This document shows, one piece after another, positions 1 to 7,262 of a stretch of DNA of 7,262 nucleotides. The translations under genes were made by a program, and so were the position numbers. This stretch comes from Betaproteobacteria bacterium (GTDB taxonomy: Bacteria; Pseudomonadota; Gammaproteobacteria; Burkholderiales; Burkholderiaceae): contig CANIMS010000076.1 in the NCBI GenBank assembly GCA_947468785.1, positions 1 to 7,262 of the forward strand, in the 5' to 3' direction. Position 1 is the first letter of the stretch, and every line of letters begins with the position of its first letter. The notes beneath the pieces were generated by a model that was not told the DNA's origin, made no database searches, and saw nothing but the letters and a program-made list of their open reading frames with translations.

Positions 1-556
1 AGGGTACGTGCACCATGTCAATGCCTGTCGATTGCTTAAATATCTCCGTTCCAATATGTGAGACTGAACCATTCCCTTGGGACGCATAATTGAGCTTACC
101 CGGATTGGCCTTTGCATATGCAATCAACTCTTTTAGGTTATTTACAGGCACTGAGGGATGCACCGCAATCACATTAGTTGACACAGTTAATAGCGCTATG
201 GGTGAAAAATCTTTAATGGGATCCCATTGAAGTTTATCCATCAGCGCTGGATTAGCAACATGATAGCCAGAATACGAAATCAACAAGGTGTAACCATCAG
301 GTTTTGATTTTGCGACATATTGATACGCAGTGTTACCACTTGCGCCGGGCTTGTTATCAACTACGACTGGTTGCCCAATCACTCTAGCCAAAGGCTCGCT
401 CAATAAGCGTGCTGAGGTATCCACTAGGCCACCCGGAGGATTTGGCACCACTAGTGTAATTGGCCTATCTGGAAATGATTGCGCTTGAGCCACGCCAGCA
501 ATCACACAGGCACTCATAGCAAGCAGCGTTGACTTTACAAAATGAAGCTGTTTCAT
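1..556 (-). CDS. Bug-family (TctC-like) periplasmic solute-binding protein, N-terminal part; C-terminus beyond left edge
   Basis: I translated the minus strand from the ATG at 556-554. It stays open to the window edge, giving 185 residues of a family usually about 320 long. Residues 1-25 form a Sec signal peptide: basic start (MKQLHFVK), hydrophobic core, and AQA before a probable cleavage at Q26. Mature residues show Bug/TctC hallmarks: FPDRPITLVVPNPPGG followed by VDTSAR, then IGQPVVVDNKPGASGN, and KPDGYTLLIS. The start is supported by a GGGAG Shine-Dalgarno (563-567) 6 nt upstream. Family members bind carboxylates or other small organic acids in the periplasm; some work with TctAB membrane proteins, but many in Burkholderiales are orphans. 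No TctA or TctB is visible here. It lies 38 bp behind the OYE gene on the same strand, so co-transcription is likely. The ligand cannot be read from the sequence. Confidence 0.93.
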   Translation of the reverse strand, partial: MKQLHFVKSTLLAMSACVIAGVAQAQSFPDRPITLVVPNPPGGLVDTSARLLSEPLARVIGQPVVVDNKPGASGNTAYQYVAKSKPDGYTLLISYSGYHVANPALMDKLQWDPIKDFSPIALLTVSTNVIAVHPSVPVNNLKELIAYAKANPGKLNYASQGNGSVSHIGTEIFKQSTGIDMVHVP

Positions 557-594
557 ATAAATCTCCCGTTTACTTTTCTTGTTTATTTATAAAA

Positions 595-1716
595 TTATCG
601 TTGACCAATTTTGACATTACCAAATATTGCTTGAGCTTCCCTTGGTAAACAACGCCAGTAGCGCTCATTGGACGGTACTGTGCCTGCAAGAGCTGCAGCT
701 GCTTCCCAAGCCCAGCGTGGCTTATATAAGAACGCTCTAGCTAGTGCAATTAAATCCGCATCACCCTTTTGCAGTATTTCTTCTGCTTGATGAGGATCAG
801 TAATTAATCCTACAGTCATCGTTGGTAGGCCTGATTTATCTTTAACAATTCTGGCAAAGGGCACCTGATAGTGAGGCCCAATTGCAATTTTTTGAGAAGG
901 TGAAATGCCGCCTGAAGAGATATGAACAAAGTTAGCCCCAAAAGATTTAAGCTGTGCGGCAAAATCAGCCGTTTCTTCTGGAGTCCATCCCCCTTCAATC
1001 CAATCGCTAGCGGAAATCCGAATGCCCAAAACGCCTTGATATGCAGCTCTAACCGCCTTAAAGAGCTCTAACGGAAAGCGAATTCGATTCTCAAATGTGC
1101 CGCCATATTCGTCAGTACGATGATTGGATATTGGGGATAAAAACTGATGTAGCAGATATCCATGGGCGCCATGCAACTCAATACCATCAACCCCAATTCT
1201 GTCGGAGCGTTTTGCTGCGATGACAAAAGCGTCGATTAACTCCTGTAACTCTTGCTTACTTAGCTCATGCGGTAAGCGTTCGCCCTCCAACTGCGGAATA
1301 GCAGATGGAGCTCCTGTCTCCCATCCGCCTTGATCGACCGAGAGTAATTGTCCGCCATCCCAAGGGGTGGCACTTGAAGCCTTACGACCTGCGTGCGCAA
1401 GTTGAATAAATACTGGTGTGGCTGGCGCCAATTTACGGGCCCTGACCAATTTATCTTGAAGCGCGGCCTCAGTACGGTCATCCCATAAGCCTAGGCAAGC
1501 AGGCGTAATACGCCCTTCTGGAGTGACCCCAGTAGCTTCAATAATGAATAGTCCGGCTCCGCTATTGAGCAAGTTTCCCCAATGCATTAGATGCCAGTCA
1601 GTTGCCTCCCCGTTTACCGACGAGTACTGGCACATCGGGGCTACTACGACCCGATTCGCTAAAATTAATGGCCCCCGGGGGCTATTGAGGGTGTATTCAG
1701 AGAAAAGAAGACTCAT
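595..1716 (-). CDS. NADH:flavin oxidoreductase / Old Yellow Enzyme, YqjM (NamA)-like
   Basis: This 373-residue protein is a full-length FMN-dependent TIM-barrel ene-reductase. It probably reduces activated C=C bonds of enals, enones or similar compounds with NAD(P)H in the cytoplasm. The N-terminal VVVAPMCQYS carries Cys29 and Tyr31, matching the flavin-tuning Cys and active-site Tyr typical of the YqjM (thermophilic-like) class. QLAHAGRKAS lies around 105-114. HGAHGYLLHQFLSP (182-195) carries the substrate-binding His182/His185 pair. It is followed by SNHRTDEYGG and, near the C-terminus, by a phosphate-binding stretch ADLIALARAFL. The ATG at 1716 has an AAGG element about 7 nt upstream. The gene is divergent from mmsA and is followed by the Bug-family binding protein. 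The physiological substrate is unknown. Some YqjM-like proteins are named xenobiotic reductases, and nothing here decides between those roles. Confidence 0.95.
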   Translation of the reverse strand: MSLLFSEYTLNSPRGPLILANRVVVAPMCQYSSVNGEATDWHLMHWGNLLNSGAGLFIIEATGVTPEGRITPACLGLWDDRTEAALQDKLVRARKLAPATPVFIQLAHAGRKASSATPWDGGQLLSVDQGGWETGAPSAIPQLEGERLPHELSKQELQELIDAFVIAAKRSDRIGVDGIELHGAHGYLLHQFLSPISNHRTDEYGGTFENRIRFPLELFKAVRAAYQGVLGIRISASDWIEGGWTPEETADFAAQLKSFGANFVHISSGGISPSQKIAIGPHYQVPFARIVKDKSGLPTMTVGLITDPHQAEEILQKGDADLIALARAFLYKPRWAWEAAAALAGTVPSNERYWRCLPREAQAIFGNVKIGQR

Positions 1717-1734
1717 TGCAGACCTTATAAAAAC

Positions 1735-1747
1735 TTACAAAATGTAA
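1735..1747. promoter_or_regulatory. Inverted repeat TTACA-N3-TGTAA, possible operator before the OYE gene
   Basis: TTACAAAATGTAA is a perfect 5-bp inverted repeat around a 3-bp centre. It lies 19-31 bp upstream of the OYE start codon, between the two divergent genes. Its size and symmetry would suit a dimeric repressor, but short AT-rich palindromes arise by chance. No regulator gene is visible in the window to pair with it. Confidence 0.3.
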
Positions 1748-1801
1748 CAAATAACCAAAATTGACTTATAGCGATAAAATAGCAAAAACGCAGAATAAAC
1801 G

Positions 1802-1839
1802 AGACAGCGAAGTCCTGCAGCCTATTGGGCTGATTGTCT
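1802..1839 (+). promoter_or_regulatory. Possible nested stem-loop in the mmsA leader
   Basis: Two nested inverted repeats are readable here. The outer arms are AGACA (1802-1806) and TGTCT (1835-1839). The inner arms are CAGCC (1818-1822) and GGCTG (1828-1832) around the loop TATTG. The element ends 38 bp before the mmsA ATG and would sit in the 5' untranslated RNA if transcription starts near the AT-rich stretch around 1775-1785. It has no U-run, so it is not an ordinary terminator. It matches no riboswitch class I recognise, and it may be chance pairing. Confidence 0.25.
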
Positions 1840-1877
1840 TCAATTTTTATTTAACTTCCTTGAAATAATAAGCATAA

Positions 1878-3404
1878 ATGACTATGAATGCACCACAAGC
1901 TTTTGTATCAAAAGACGATATTGGCCACTATGTTGGCGGTAAGCTCATCAACCCTAAGGATGGACGTTTTGCAGACGTATACAACCCTGCAATGGGCTCT
2001 GTAGCCCGTAAGGTAGCTTTAGCTAGCCGCAAGGAGGTTGATGCAGTTGTAGGGGTTGCACAAGAGGCCTTTGCGAGCTGGAGTCAAACCAGCCCATTGC
2101 GTCGTGCACGGATTATGTTCAAGTTTCTAGAGCTACTCAATGCCAATCGGGATGAATTAGCTGCCATTATTACGGCGGAACATGGCAAAGTGTTTACAGA
2201 CGCACAGGGCGAAGTCGTTCGCGGTATCGAAATCCTAGAATTTGCTACCGGCATTCCAGAGTTACTAAAAGGCGACTACACCGAACAAGTGTCTACAGAT
2301 ATTGATAACTGGGTCATGCGTCAACCAATTGGCGTTGTTGCTGGAATCACTCCATTTAACTTTCCGGTAATGGTGCCGATGTGGATGTACCCAGTGGCAA
2401 TAGCCTGTGGCAATACTTTTATTCTTAAACCAAGCCCTACCGATCCTTCTGCTTCACTGTTTATGGCAAAGCTCTTAAAAGAAGCTGGCTTACCGGATGG
2501 TGTCTTCAACGTAGTGCAAGGCGATAAAGAAGCAGTAGATGCTTTAATTGAAAATCCAGATGTCAAAGCAGTCAGTTTCGTTGGCTCAACTCCAATTGCT
2601 AATTACATTTATGAGCGTTGCGCCCATTTTGGAAAACGCTCACAGGCTTTGGGTGGGGCAAAGAATCATATGGTGATCATGCCTGATGCAGATATTGATA
2701 AAGCAATTGATGCATTAATGGGTGCCGCCTATGGCTCAGCTGGTGAGCGCTGCATGGCAATTTCTGTAGCTGTTCTAGTAGGTGATGTGGCTGAAAAAAT
2801 TATGCCGAAACTGATCGAGCGCACTAAAACTTTAAAAGTAAAAAATGGCATGGAGCTGGATGCCGAAATGGGCCCAATAGTGACAAAGGCTGCATTAGAT
2901 CGCATTACTGGATACATTGAAAGTGGCGTAGCTTCGGGTGCCAAACTCTTAGTGGATGGACGTGGTTTGAAAGTCCCCGGCAATGAAAATGGCTTCTTCA
3001 TAGGCGGCACCTTGTTTGATAATGTGACTCCTGACATGAAGATCTACTTAGAGGAAATTTTTGGCCCCGTACTGTCATGTGTGCGAGTAGCGAACTTTAC
3101 TGAAGCACTAAATTTAGTGAACTCTTGTGAGTTTGGTAATGGTGTCGCGTGCTTTACCAGTGATGGCAATATTGCACGTGAATTTGCCAGACGTGTTCAA
3201 GTTGGCATGGTTGGTATAAATGTGCCTATTCCTGTGCCTATGGCATGGCATGGCTTTGGTGGATGGAAAAAATCCATTTTTGGAGACATGCATGCTTACG
3301 GTAAAGAAGGCGTACGTTTCTATACGAAGCAAAAGAGCGTTATGCAGCGCTGGCCAGAAAGTATTGCTAAGGGTGCTGAGTTTGTTATGCCAACATCGAA
3401 GTAA
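1878..3404 (+). CDS. mmsA: CoA-acylating methylmalonate-semialdehyde dehydrogenase
   Basis: This 508-residue aldehyde dehydrogenase superfamily enzyme oxidises (methyl)malonate semialdehyde with NAD+ and CoA, giving propionyl-CoA or acetyl-CoA plus CO2, in the cytoplasm. Motifs in order are TPFNFP (158-163), [10 protein letters not shown] with Lys184 for NAD binding, FVGST (234-238), GSAGERCMA with catalytic Cys292, and EEIFGP (392-397). The stretch QALGGAKNH (256-264) is diagnostic. Hydrolytic ALDHs have a general-base Glu in ELGGK, but here that position is Ala257, as expected when CoA rather than water attacks the thioester. An in-frame TAA (1875-1877) directly precedes the ATG, so the start is 1878 or the ATG at 1884. 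Neither has a clear Shine-Dalgarno. No mmsB, iolC or other partner gene is adjacent, so valine, inositol and beta-alanine catabolism all remain possible sources of substrate. It ends before a strong terminator. Confidence 0.93.
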   Translation: MTMNAPQAFVSKDDIGHYVGGKLINPKDGRFADVYNPAMGSVARKVALASRKEVDAVVGVAQEAFASWSQTSPLRRARIMFKFLELLNANRDELAAIITAEHGKVFTDAQGEVVRGIEILEFATGIPELLKGDYTEQVSTDIDNWVMRQPIGVVAGITPFNFPVMVPMWMYPVAIACGNTFILKPSPTDPSASLFMAKLLKEAGLPDGVFNVVQGDKEAVDALIENPDVKAVSFVGSTPIANYIYERCAHFGKRSQALGGAKNHMVIMPDADIDKAIDALMGAAYGSAGERCMAISVAVLVGDVAEKIMPKLIERTKTLKVKNGMELDAEMGPIVTKAALDRITGYIESGVASGAKLLVDGRGLKVPGNENGFFIGGTLFDNVTPDMKIYLEEIFGPVLSCVRVANFTEALNLVNSCEFGNGVACFTSDGNIAREFARRVQVGMVGINVPIPVPMAWHGFGGWKKSIFGDMHAYGKEGVRFYTKQKSVMQRWPESIAKGAEFVMPTSK

Positions 3405-3422
3405 GTGAATTCTTGATTCAGT

Positions 3423-3450
3423 AAAAAGTGACCTTAGGGTCACTTTTTTT
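3423..3450. terminator. Bidirectional rho-independent terminator between mmsA and the ABC importer
   Basis: AAAAAGTGACC (3423-3433) pairs with GGTCACTTTTT (3438-3448) around the loop TTAG. The GC-containing core is GTGACC/GGTCAC. A run of seven T follows on the plus strand, and the A-run before the stem gives a U-run on the minus strand. It starts 19 bp after the mmsA stop and lies 10 bp beyond the convergent permease stop, so one hairpin can end both transcripts. Confidence 0.9.
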
Positions 3451-3459
3451 ATATCAAAA

Positions 3460-4128
3460 TTATTGGGTAGGGAAAACTACCCTTCTCTCAATTGCCCTGG
3501 CAAATAAGACGATCAAGGACACTAGGGCAAGATAGACAATTGCTGTCAGTAAGTAGGCTTTAAAGAATTGAAAGTTGCTAGCAGCTAACTCTTGCATGCG
3601 GGCAAAAAACTCGGTGTACTGTATGAGAAAAGCAACTGAGCTGTCCTTTAAATTACCAATAACTTGATTGGTGAGCGCTGGGACTGACAGTCGAAGGACT
3701 TGAGGCAAGGTGATCAGCCTAAAGATCTGAAAAGGGCTAAACCCTTGTGCCGCAGCAGCATCAAGCTGTATAAAATTTAATCCGTTATAGGCGGTCTTCA
3801 TATAGGCAGAGTTATAGGCGGCTACATTCAATGTGAAACCAATAGCAGCAACCTCAAAAGGATCCATTCGGAGACCCCATTGAGGCAGCCCGTAGTACAT
3901 CAAGAATAATAGGACAATCAAGGGCATGCCGATGAAAAATGAAATATAAGAATTCGTCGCAGTACGAATGAAGAAATTTTTGCTAATTGAAAGATAAAAA
4001 ACCACAATCCCAAGTAATAATCCGGTAACGCTGATGAGCCCTGCCAACTTCAATGTGTTAACAAGACCCGCCAAGATTAATGGCATTTGGGTAATAAGAT
4101 CTGTCTCAAAGATCTTCCATGCGTTCAT
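3460..4128 (-). CDS. Polar amino acid ABC transporter permease (HisM/GlnP family), distal gene
   Basis: This 222-residue inner-membrane protein has several hydrophobic segments, at roughly 15-45, 60-80, 95-110 and 190-210. It has the family pattern of a short periplasmic N-terminus followed by TLKLAGLISVTGLLLG. The conserved cytoplasmic EAA loop, which docks on the ATPase, appears as DAAAAQGFSPFQIFRLITLPQ (first residues 123-129). It is followed by LRLSVPALTNQVIGNLKDSSVAF, characteristic of polar amino acid permeases. The start ATG overlaps the ATPase stop by 4 bp (ATGA, 4125-4128), which implies translational coupling. It probably forms a heterodimeric channel with the permease at 4897-5550. 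The transported amino acid cannot be named from this protein. Its transcript ends at the hairpin 10 bp downstream. Confidence 0.93.
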   Translation of the reverse strand: MNAWKIFETDLITQMPLILAGLVNTLKLAGLISVTGLLLGIVVFYLSISKNFFIRTATNSYISFFIGMPLIVLLFLMYYGLPQWGLRMDPFEVAAIGFTLNVAAYNSAYMKTAYNGLNFIQLDAAAAQGFSPFQIFRLITLPQVLRLSVPALTNQVIGNLKDSSVAFLIQYTEFFARMQELAASNFQFFKAYLLTAIVYLALVSLIVLFARAIERRVVFPTQ

Positions 4129-4862
4129 TTCATGCCATCCTTTTTGCCAAAGAATGCCTGAATATCAGGATCAGTTGTATTGCTCATCAAGGTGGAAATC
4201 TTGTCATCAGCACGAATGACTCCCTTATCTAAGAACATGACCGTATCAGAAATGTTTTGTGCAAGCGCCAAATCATGCGTAACGCAAAGCATCGTAATAC
4301 CAGCATCATGAAGACGATTAATCAAATCAGCAACATCGCGCGACATAATGGGATCAAGAGCCGAAGTTGGCTCATCTAAAACAAGCACAGCCGGATCCAT
4401 CGCTAACGCTCGTGCAATCGCTACCCGCTGCTGTTGACCTCCAGAAAGCTGAGCTGGATATTTATGTTGATGAATAGACATATCGAATTTAGCCAGAGTA
4501 TCCAAAGCCTTCTCATTTGCCTCCGGCAATTTCATACCTTCGAGAACTTTTAGGGCCAAAGTTACATTTTCTAAAACAGTCAAATGGCTATACAGGGCAA
4601 ATTGCTGGAATACGAAACCAATCTGCTTACGCAAAGCCCTCACATCTACACCGGGGCCTGCAACCTCTTTACCGCGAAACAAAATAGATCCAGAAGTAGG
4701 ATCTGCAAGGCGATTCAGGCAATGCAATATCGTTGACTTTCCTGATCCAGAGGTGCCCATTAAGACACGAACTGCCCCATCCTCTACATCAAAATTAATA
4801 TCTGATAGAACGACTTGCTCGCCGTAAACTTTTTTAAGATCACGAACTTGTATTAATGACAT
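4125..4862 (-). CDS. Polar amino acid ABC transporter ATP-binding protein (GlnQ/HisP family)
   Basis: This 245-residue cytoplasmic ATPase powers the importer. All nucleotide-binding motifs are intact: Walker A GTSGSGKST (36-44), Q-loop Gln86 in VFQQFALYSHLTVLENV, signature LSGGQQQR (139-146), Walker B VLVLDEP (159-165) followed by a D-loop SALD, and H-loop His196 in VTHD. FQQFALYSHLT is close to the FQQFNLFPHMT pattern of the polar amino acid family. The start ATG at 4862 has GAGG (4870-4873) 7 nt upstream. It lies 34 bp after the first permease and overlaps the second by 4 bp. Having the ATPase between the two permeases is unremarkable for this family and supports a one-to-one pairing with both. 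Confidence 0.96.
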   Translation of the reverse strand: MSLIQVRDLKKVYGEQVVLSDINFDVEDGAVRVLMGTSGSGKSTILHCLNRLADPTSGSILFRGKEVAGPGVDVRALRKQIGFVFQQFALYSHLTVLENVTLALKVLEGMKLPEANEKALDTLAKFDMSIHQHKYPAQLSGGQQQRVAIARALAMDPAVLVLDEPTSALDPIMSRDVADLINRLHDAGITMLCVTHDLALAQNISDTVMFLDKGVIRADDKISTLMSNTTDPDIQAFFGKKDGMK

Positions 4863-4896
4863 GACGAAACCTCGGATGCTCTAATGATTAAGTTAT

Positions 4897-5550
4897 TCAT
4901 GCTTTTCCTAATCCTGGAATTTGGTAATGTCGATTGATTAACTGAATGCCTATCAATAAAATTCGGTAGATCGCAAAATACAGAATGCCCACTGCAAGAT
5001 ACACTTCAACTCCACGCAAAGTAGTGGAAGTTAAGGCAATAGCTTGCTTTGTAATTTCAGGAATACCGACGGTATAAGCGAATGGAGAGTACTTTAAGAC
5101 TGAAGTAAATTCATTAATCATGCCTGGTACAGAAAACCGGAACATCTGCGGCAAATCAATATACCAAAGCACTTGGAACTTATTCATACCCATGGCCTGA
5201 CCTGCCAAGATCTCGTCAGCATTTACGGAGTTAAATGCCCCCCGAAATACCTCTGCAAGATAGGCTGATGTAACCAAACCTAGACTCATTGCCATTGCCA
5301 TCAATGGCGGCACTTTAATACCAATACTGGGTAAGCCAAAATACACCATGAACAATAAAACTAGAACAGGTACACCCCTAAAGATATAGGTATAGATATC
5401 GATAACAGGAGTTAAGCCCGGAATTTTTAAACGGCGTAAACAGGCTAGAGTAAGCCCAATAACCAAGCCAGTAGCACTGCAGACTAGGGTCACAAGGACC
5501 GTATAAGAAAGCCCTTGCGCCAGTTGCGCAAGGATGTCATAAAAATTCAC
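4897..5550 (-). CDS. Polar amino acid ABC transporter permease (HisQ/GlnP family), proximal gene, GTG start
   Basis: This 217-residue inner-membrane permease begins with the usual QGLSYTVLVTLVCSATGLVIG segment. It continues with IFRGVPVLVLLFMVYFGLP (57-74), a hallmark of this family (cf. FRGTPLLVQLF). The EAA loop is degenerate, reading EILAGQAMGMNKFQVLWY (from residue 113), and is followed by DLPQMFRFSVPGMINEFTSVLKYSPFA. The start codon is GTG (5550-5548). An in-frame TAA lies five codons upstream and no other start codon lies between, so the GTG is the first possible start. AGAG (5557-5560) sits 6 nt before it. The gene follows the binding protein by 21 bp and precedes the ATPase by 34 bp. 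It probably pairs with the permease at 3460-4128. The two differ clearly in sequence, so they are not a recent duplication. Confidence 0.93.
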   Translation of the reverse strand: MNFYDILAQLAQGLSYTVLVTLVCSATGLVIGLTLACLRRLKIPGLTPVIDIYTYIFRGVPVLVLLFMVYFGLPSIGIKVPPLMAMAMSLGLVTSAYLAEVFRGAFNSVNADEILAGQAMGMNKFQVLWYIDLPQMFRFSVPGMINEFTSVLKYSPFAYTVGIPEITKQAIALTSTTLRGVEVYLAVGILYFAIYRILLIGIQLINRHYQIPGLGKA

Positions 5551-5571
5551 AAAAGACTCTATTTAACGGGA

Positions 5572-6384
<813 letters not shown>

Positions 6385-6393
6385 TTAAAACGC

Positions 6394-6879
6394 TTACTGG
6401 AGGGTATTTTTAAATGCAGGAATCAATGGGATTGCCATGACTTCGATTCCCTCATCCCTAAGGGACTCTGCCTCATCCAAAGTAGTTTGCCCCCGAATGC
6501 TCCGTTCAGGCGCCTCTTTGTAATGGATTTTTCGAGCCTCCTCTGCAAAGGAGTTACCAACATCCTCGGAACGCCCCATTAAATCACGCATTCCTTTTAA
6601 AAAGGCAGCTTGTACTTGAGCCTCAAGCTGAGAATGATCTTGTCCAGTCAGGGCAACGACATCTCCACTCAAATTCGTGCTTTCTGGCTTGGAGATGCTT
6701 AATTCTGTTGAAGATGATTTTGCAATATGAGGCGCAGAAGGCATCCGCACAATTTCAGTGCTATCACAAACTGGGCATGCCAAAATCCCTTTTTCTTGCT
6801 GGGCAAGACAGTCTGCTTCAGAGGCGAACCAGCCCTCAAAGCGATGATCCAAGGGACAAGCGAGGTTATAAACTTTCAT
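6394..6879 (-). CDS. DUF1178 family protein, function unknown
   Basis: This 161-residue protein begins MKVYNLACPLDHRFEGWF, the hallmark of DUF1178. A Cys pair follows in ACPVCDSTEIVRMPSAPHI (Cys35 and Cys38). With Cys8 and His12 these could form a small zinc-ribbon-like site, although that is inference. A Ser/Thr-rich linker (about 54-75) leads to an acidic helical C-terminal half containing FLKGMRDLMGRSEDVGNSFAEEARKIHYKEAPERSIRG, which is also typical of the family. It has no signal peptide or membrane segment, so it is likely cytoplasmic. The start ATG at 6879 has AGGA close upstream. It lies 63 bp after the NUDIX gene and 72 bp before the importer, with no terminator visible on either side. 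The family has no established biochemical role that I know of. Confidence 0.9.
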   Translation of the reverse strand: MKVYNLACPLDHRFEGWFASEADCLAQQEKGILACPVCDSTEIVRMPSAPHIAKSSSTELSISKPESTNLSGDVVALTGQDHSQLEAQVQAAFLKGMRDLMGRSEDVGNSFAEEARKIHYKEAPERSIRGQTTLDEAESLRDEGIEVMAIPLIPAFKNTLQ

Positions 6880-6942
6880 AAGTCCTATATCGGGGCAAAA
6901 GTACCAAATTCAATACCCCTATTTTAATGGATTTAAAAGTTC

Positions 6943-7262
6943 TTATTTAATGGGATGCGGTTTTACTAAGCCACGACGATAACGGTCAAGCCAATAGGCT
7001 GAGATGGTGGTTTTTACATCTGTGATTTCACCACCCTCTACCCAAGCAATCAATTGCTCTAAAGGTGCTGCAAATACATCCAAAAACTCTTCATCATCCA
7101 GCTTGCTTTTACCAGGCACCAAATCTTCAGCCAAATAAATATCAATTAACTCCGTAGAGTAGGAGATTACGGGATGAATGCGCCGAATATAGCTCCACTT
7201 TTTTGCCGTATAACCAGTCTCTTCTTCGAGCTCTCGCTGGGCACAAAGCAAATGGTCTTCTC
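6943..7262 (-). CDS. NUDIX hydrolase, probably ADP-ribose pyrophosphatase-like; N-terminus beyond right edge
   Basis: The frame is open to the right edge, so only the C-terminal 106 residues are visible. At the very edge the NUDIX box is readable as EDHLLCAQRELEEETGY, fitting the E-x7-REU-x-EE-x-G-U part of the signature, with the metal-binding glutamates present. The following stretch (IRRIHPVISYSTELIDIYLAEDLVPGKSKLDDEE, read in segments) resembles ADP-ribose pyrophosphatases of the NudF type, including the acidic DDEEF and a C-terminal helix (SAYWLDRYRRG). Enzymes of this group cleave ADP-ribose or related nucleoside diphosphate derivatives in the cytoplasm. Substrate assignment is tentative because the N-terminal half is missing. 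The apparent TTG start at 7251 lies inside the NUDIX box and is not a real start. The gene is probably co-transcribed with the DUF1178 gene 63 bp downstream. Confidence 0.88.
   Translation of the reverse strand, partial: EDHLLCAQRELEEETGYTAKKWSYIRRIHPVISYSTELIDIYLAEDLVPGKSKLDDEEFLDVFAAPLEQLIAWVEGGEITDVKTTISAYWLDRYRRGLVKPHPIK

Noticed and set aside
1260..1747. Open frames overlapping the OYE gene on both strands
   Set aside because: They are shadows of the conserved OYE reading frame with no domain.
1761..1780. TTGACT (1761-1766) and TAAAAT (1775-1780) as a promoter pair for mmsA
   Set aside because: The spacing is only 8 bp, far from the 16-18 needed. No alternative partner for either hexamer is convincing.
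2321..3037. Open frames on the minus strand inside mmsA (2321-2566, 2729-3037)
   Set aside because: They are antisense to a well-conserved enzyme, carry no recognisable domain and have no ribosome site of note.
3114..3443. Minus-strand open frame across the mmsA end and the terminator
   Set aside because: It runs through the terminator hairpin and overlaps conserved mmsA codons. The translation looks like random antisense.
7249..7251. TTG at 7251 as the start of the NUDIX protein
   Set aside because: It lies within the NUDIX box. The frame continues upstream to the window edge with a fitting Glu, so the gene is simply cut off.

Overview
The window looks like chromosomal DNA of a betaproteobacterium of the order Burkholderiales. 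A low-to-moderate-GC freshwater lineage such as Polynucleobacter is my best guess. The evidence is a Bug-family (TctC-like) periplasmic binding protein, the DUF1178 protein beside a NUDIX hydrolase, and compact spacing with fairly AT-rich intergenic DNA. The genus is inferred from gene content and base composition, not shown by a marker gene.

Left part (1-1716, minus strand): an Old Yellow Enzyme of the YqjM/NamA type is followed 38 bp downstream by a Bug-family solute-binding protein that runs off the left edge. The two probably form one transcription unit. A 161-bp divergent intergenic region (1717-1877) separates them from mmsA on the plus strand. It holds a short inverted repeat close to the OYE start and a possible nested stem-loop in the mmsA leader. 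mmsA (1878-3404) encodes a CoA-acylating methylmalonate/malonate-semialdehyde dehydrogenase, which feeds acyl-CoA from valine, inositol or beta-alanine-type catabolism into central metabolism.

Centre and right (3460-7262, minus strand): a strong terminator hairpin with U/A tracts on both sides (3423-3450) lies between mmsA and the convergent end of a four-gene polar amino acid ABC importer. In transcription order the importer reads lipoprotein binding protein (6321-5572), permease (5550-4897), ATPase (4862-4125), second permease (4128-3460). The last two overlap by 4 bp. Upstream on the same strand are a DUF1178 protein (6879-6394) and a NUDIX hydrolase that runs off the right edge. No terminator is visible between these two and the importer, so readthrough is possible, although a good -10 box lies just before the binding protein.

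Together these are nutrient-uptake and small-molecule catabolism genes. I see no mobile element, CRISPR array, RNA gene, phage gene, toxin-antitoxin or defence system. The few points worth a second look are the lipid-anchored binding protein with an altered ligand residue, the structured mmsA leader without a Shine-Dalgarno, and the OYE-Bug pairing. I do not see a convincing new system.
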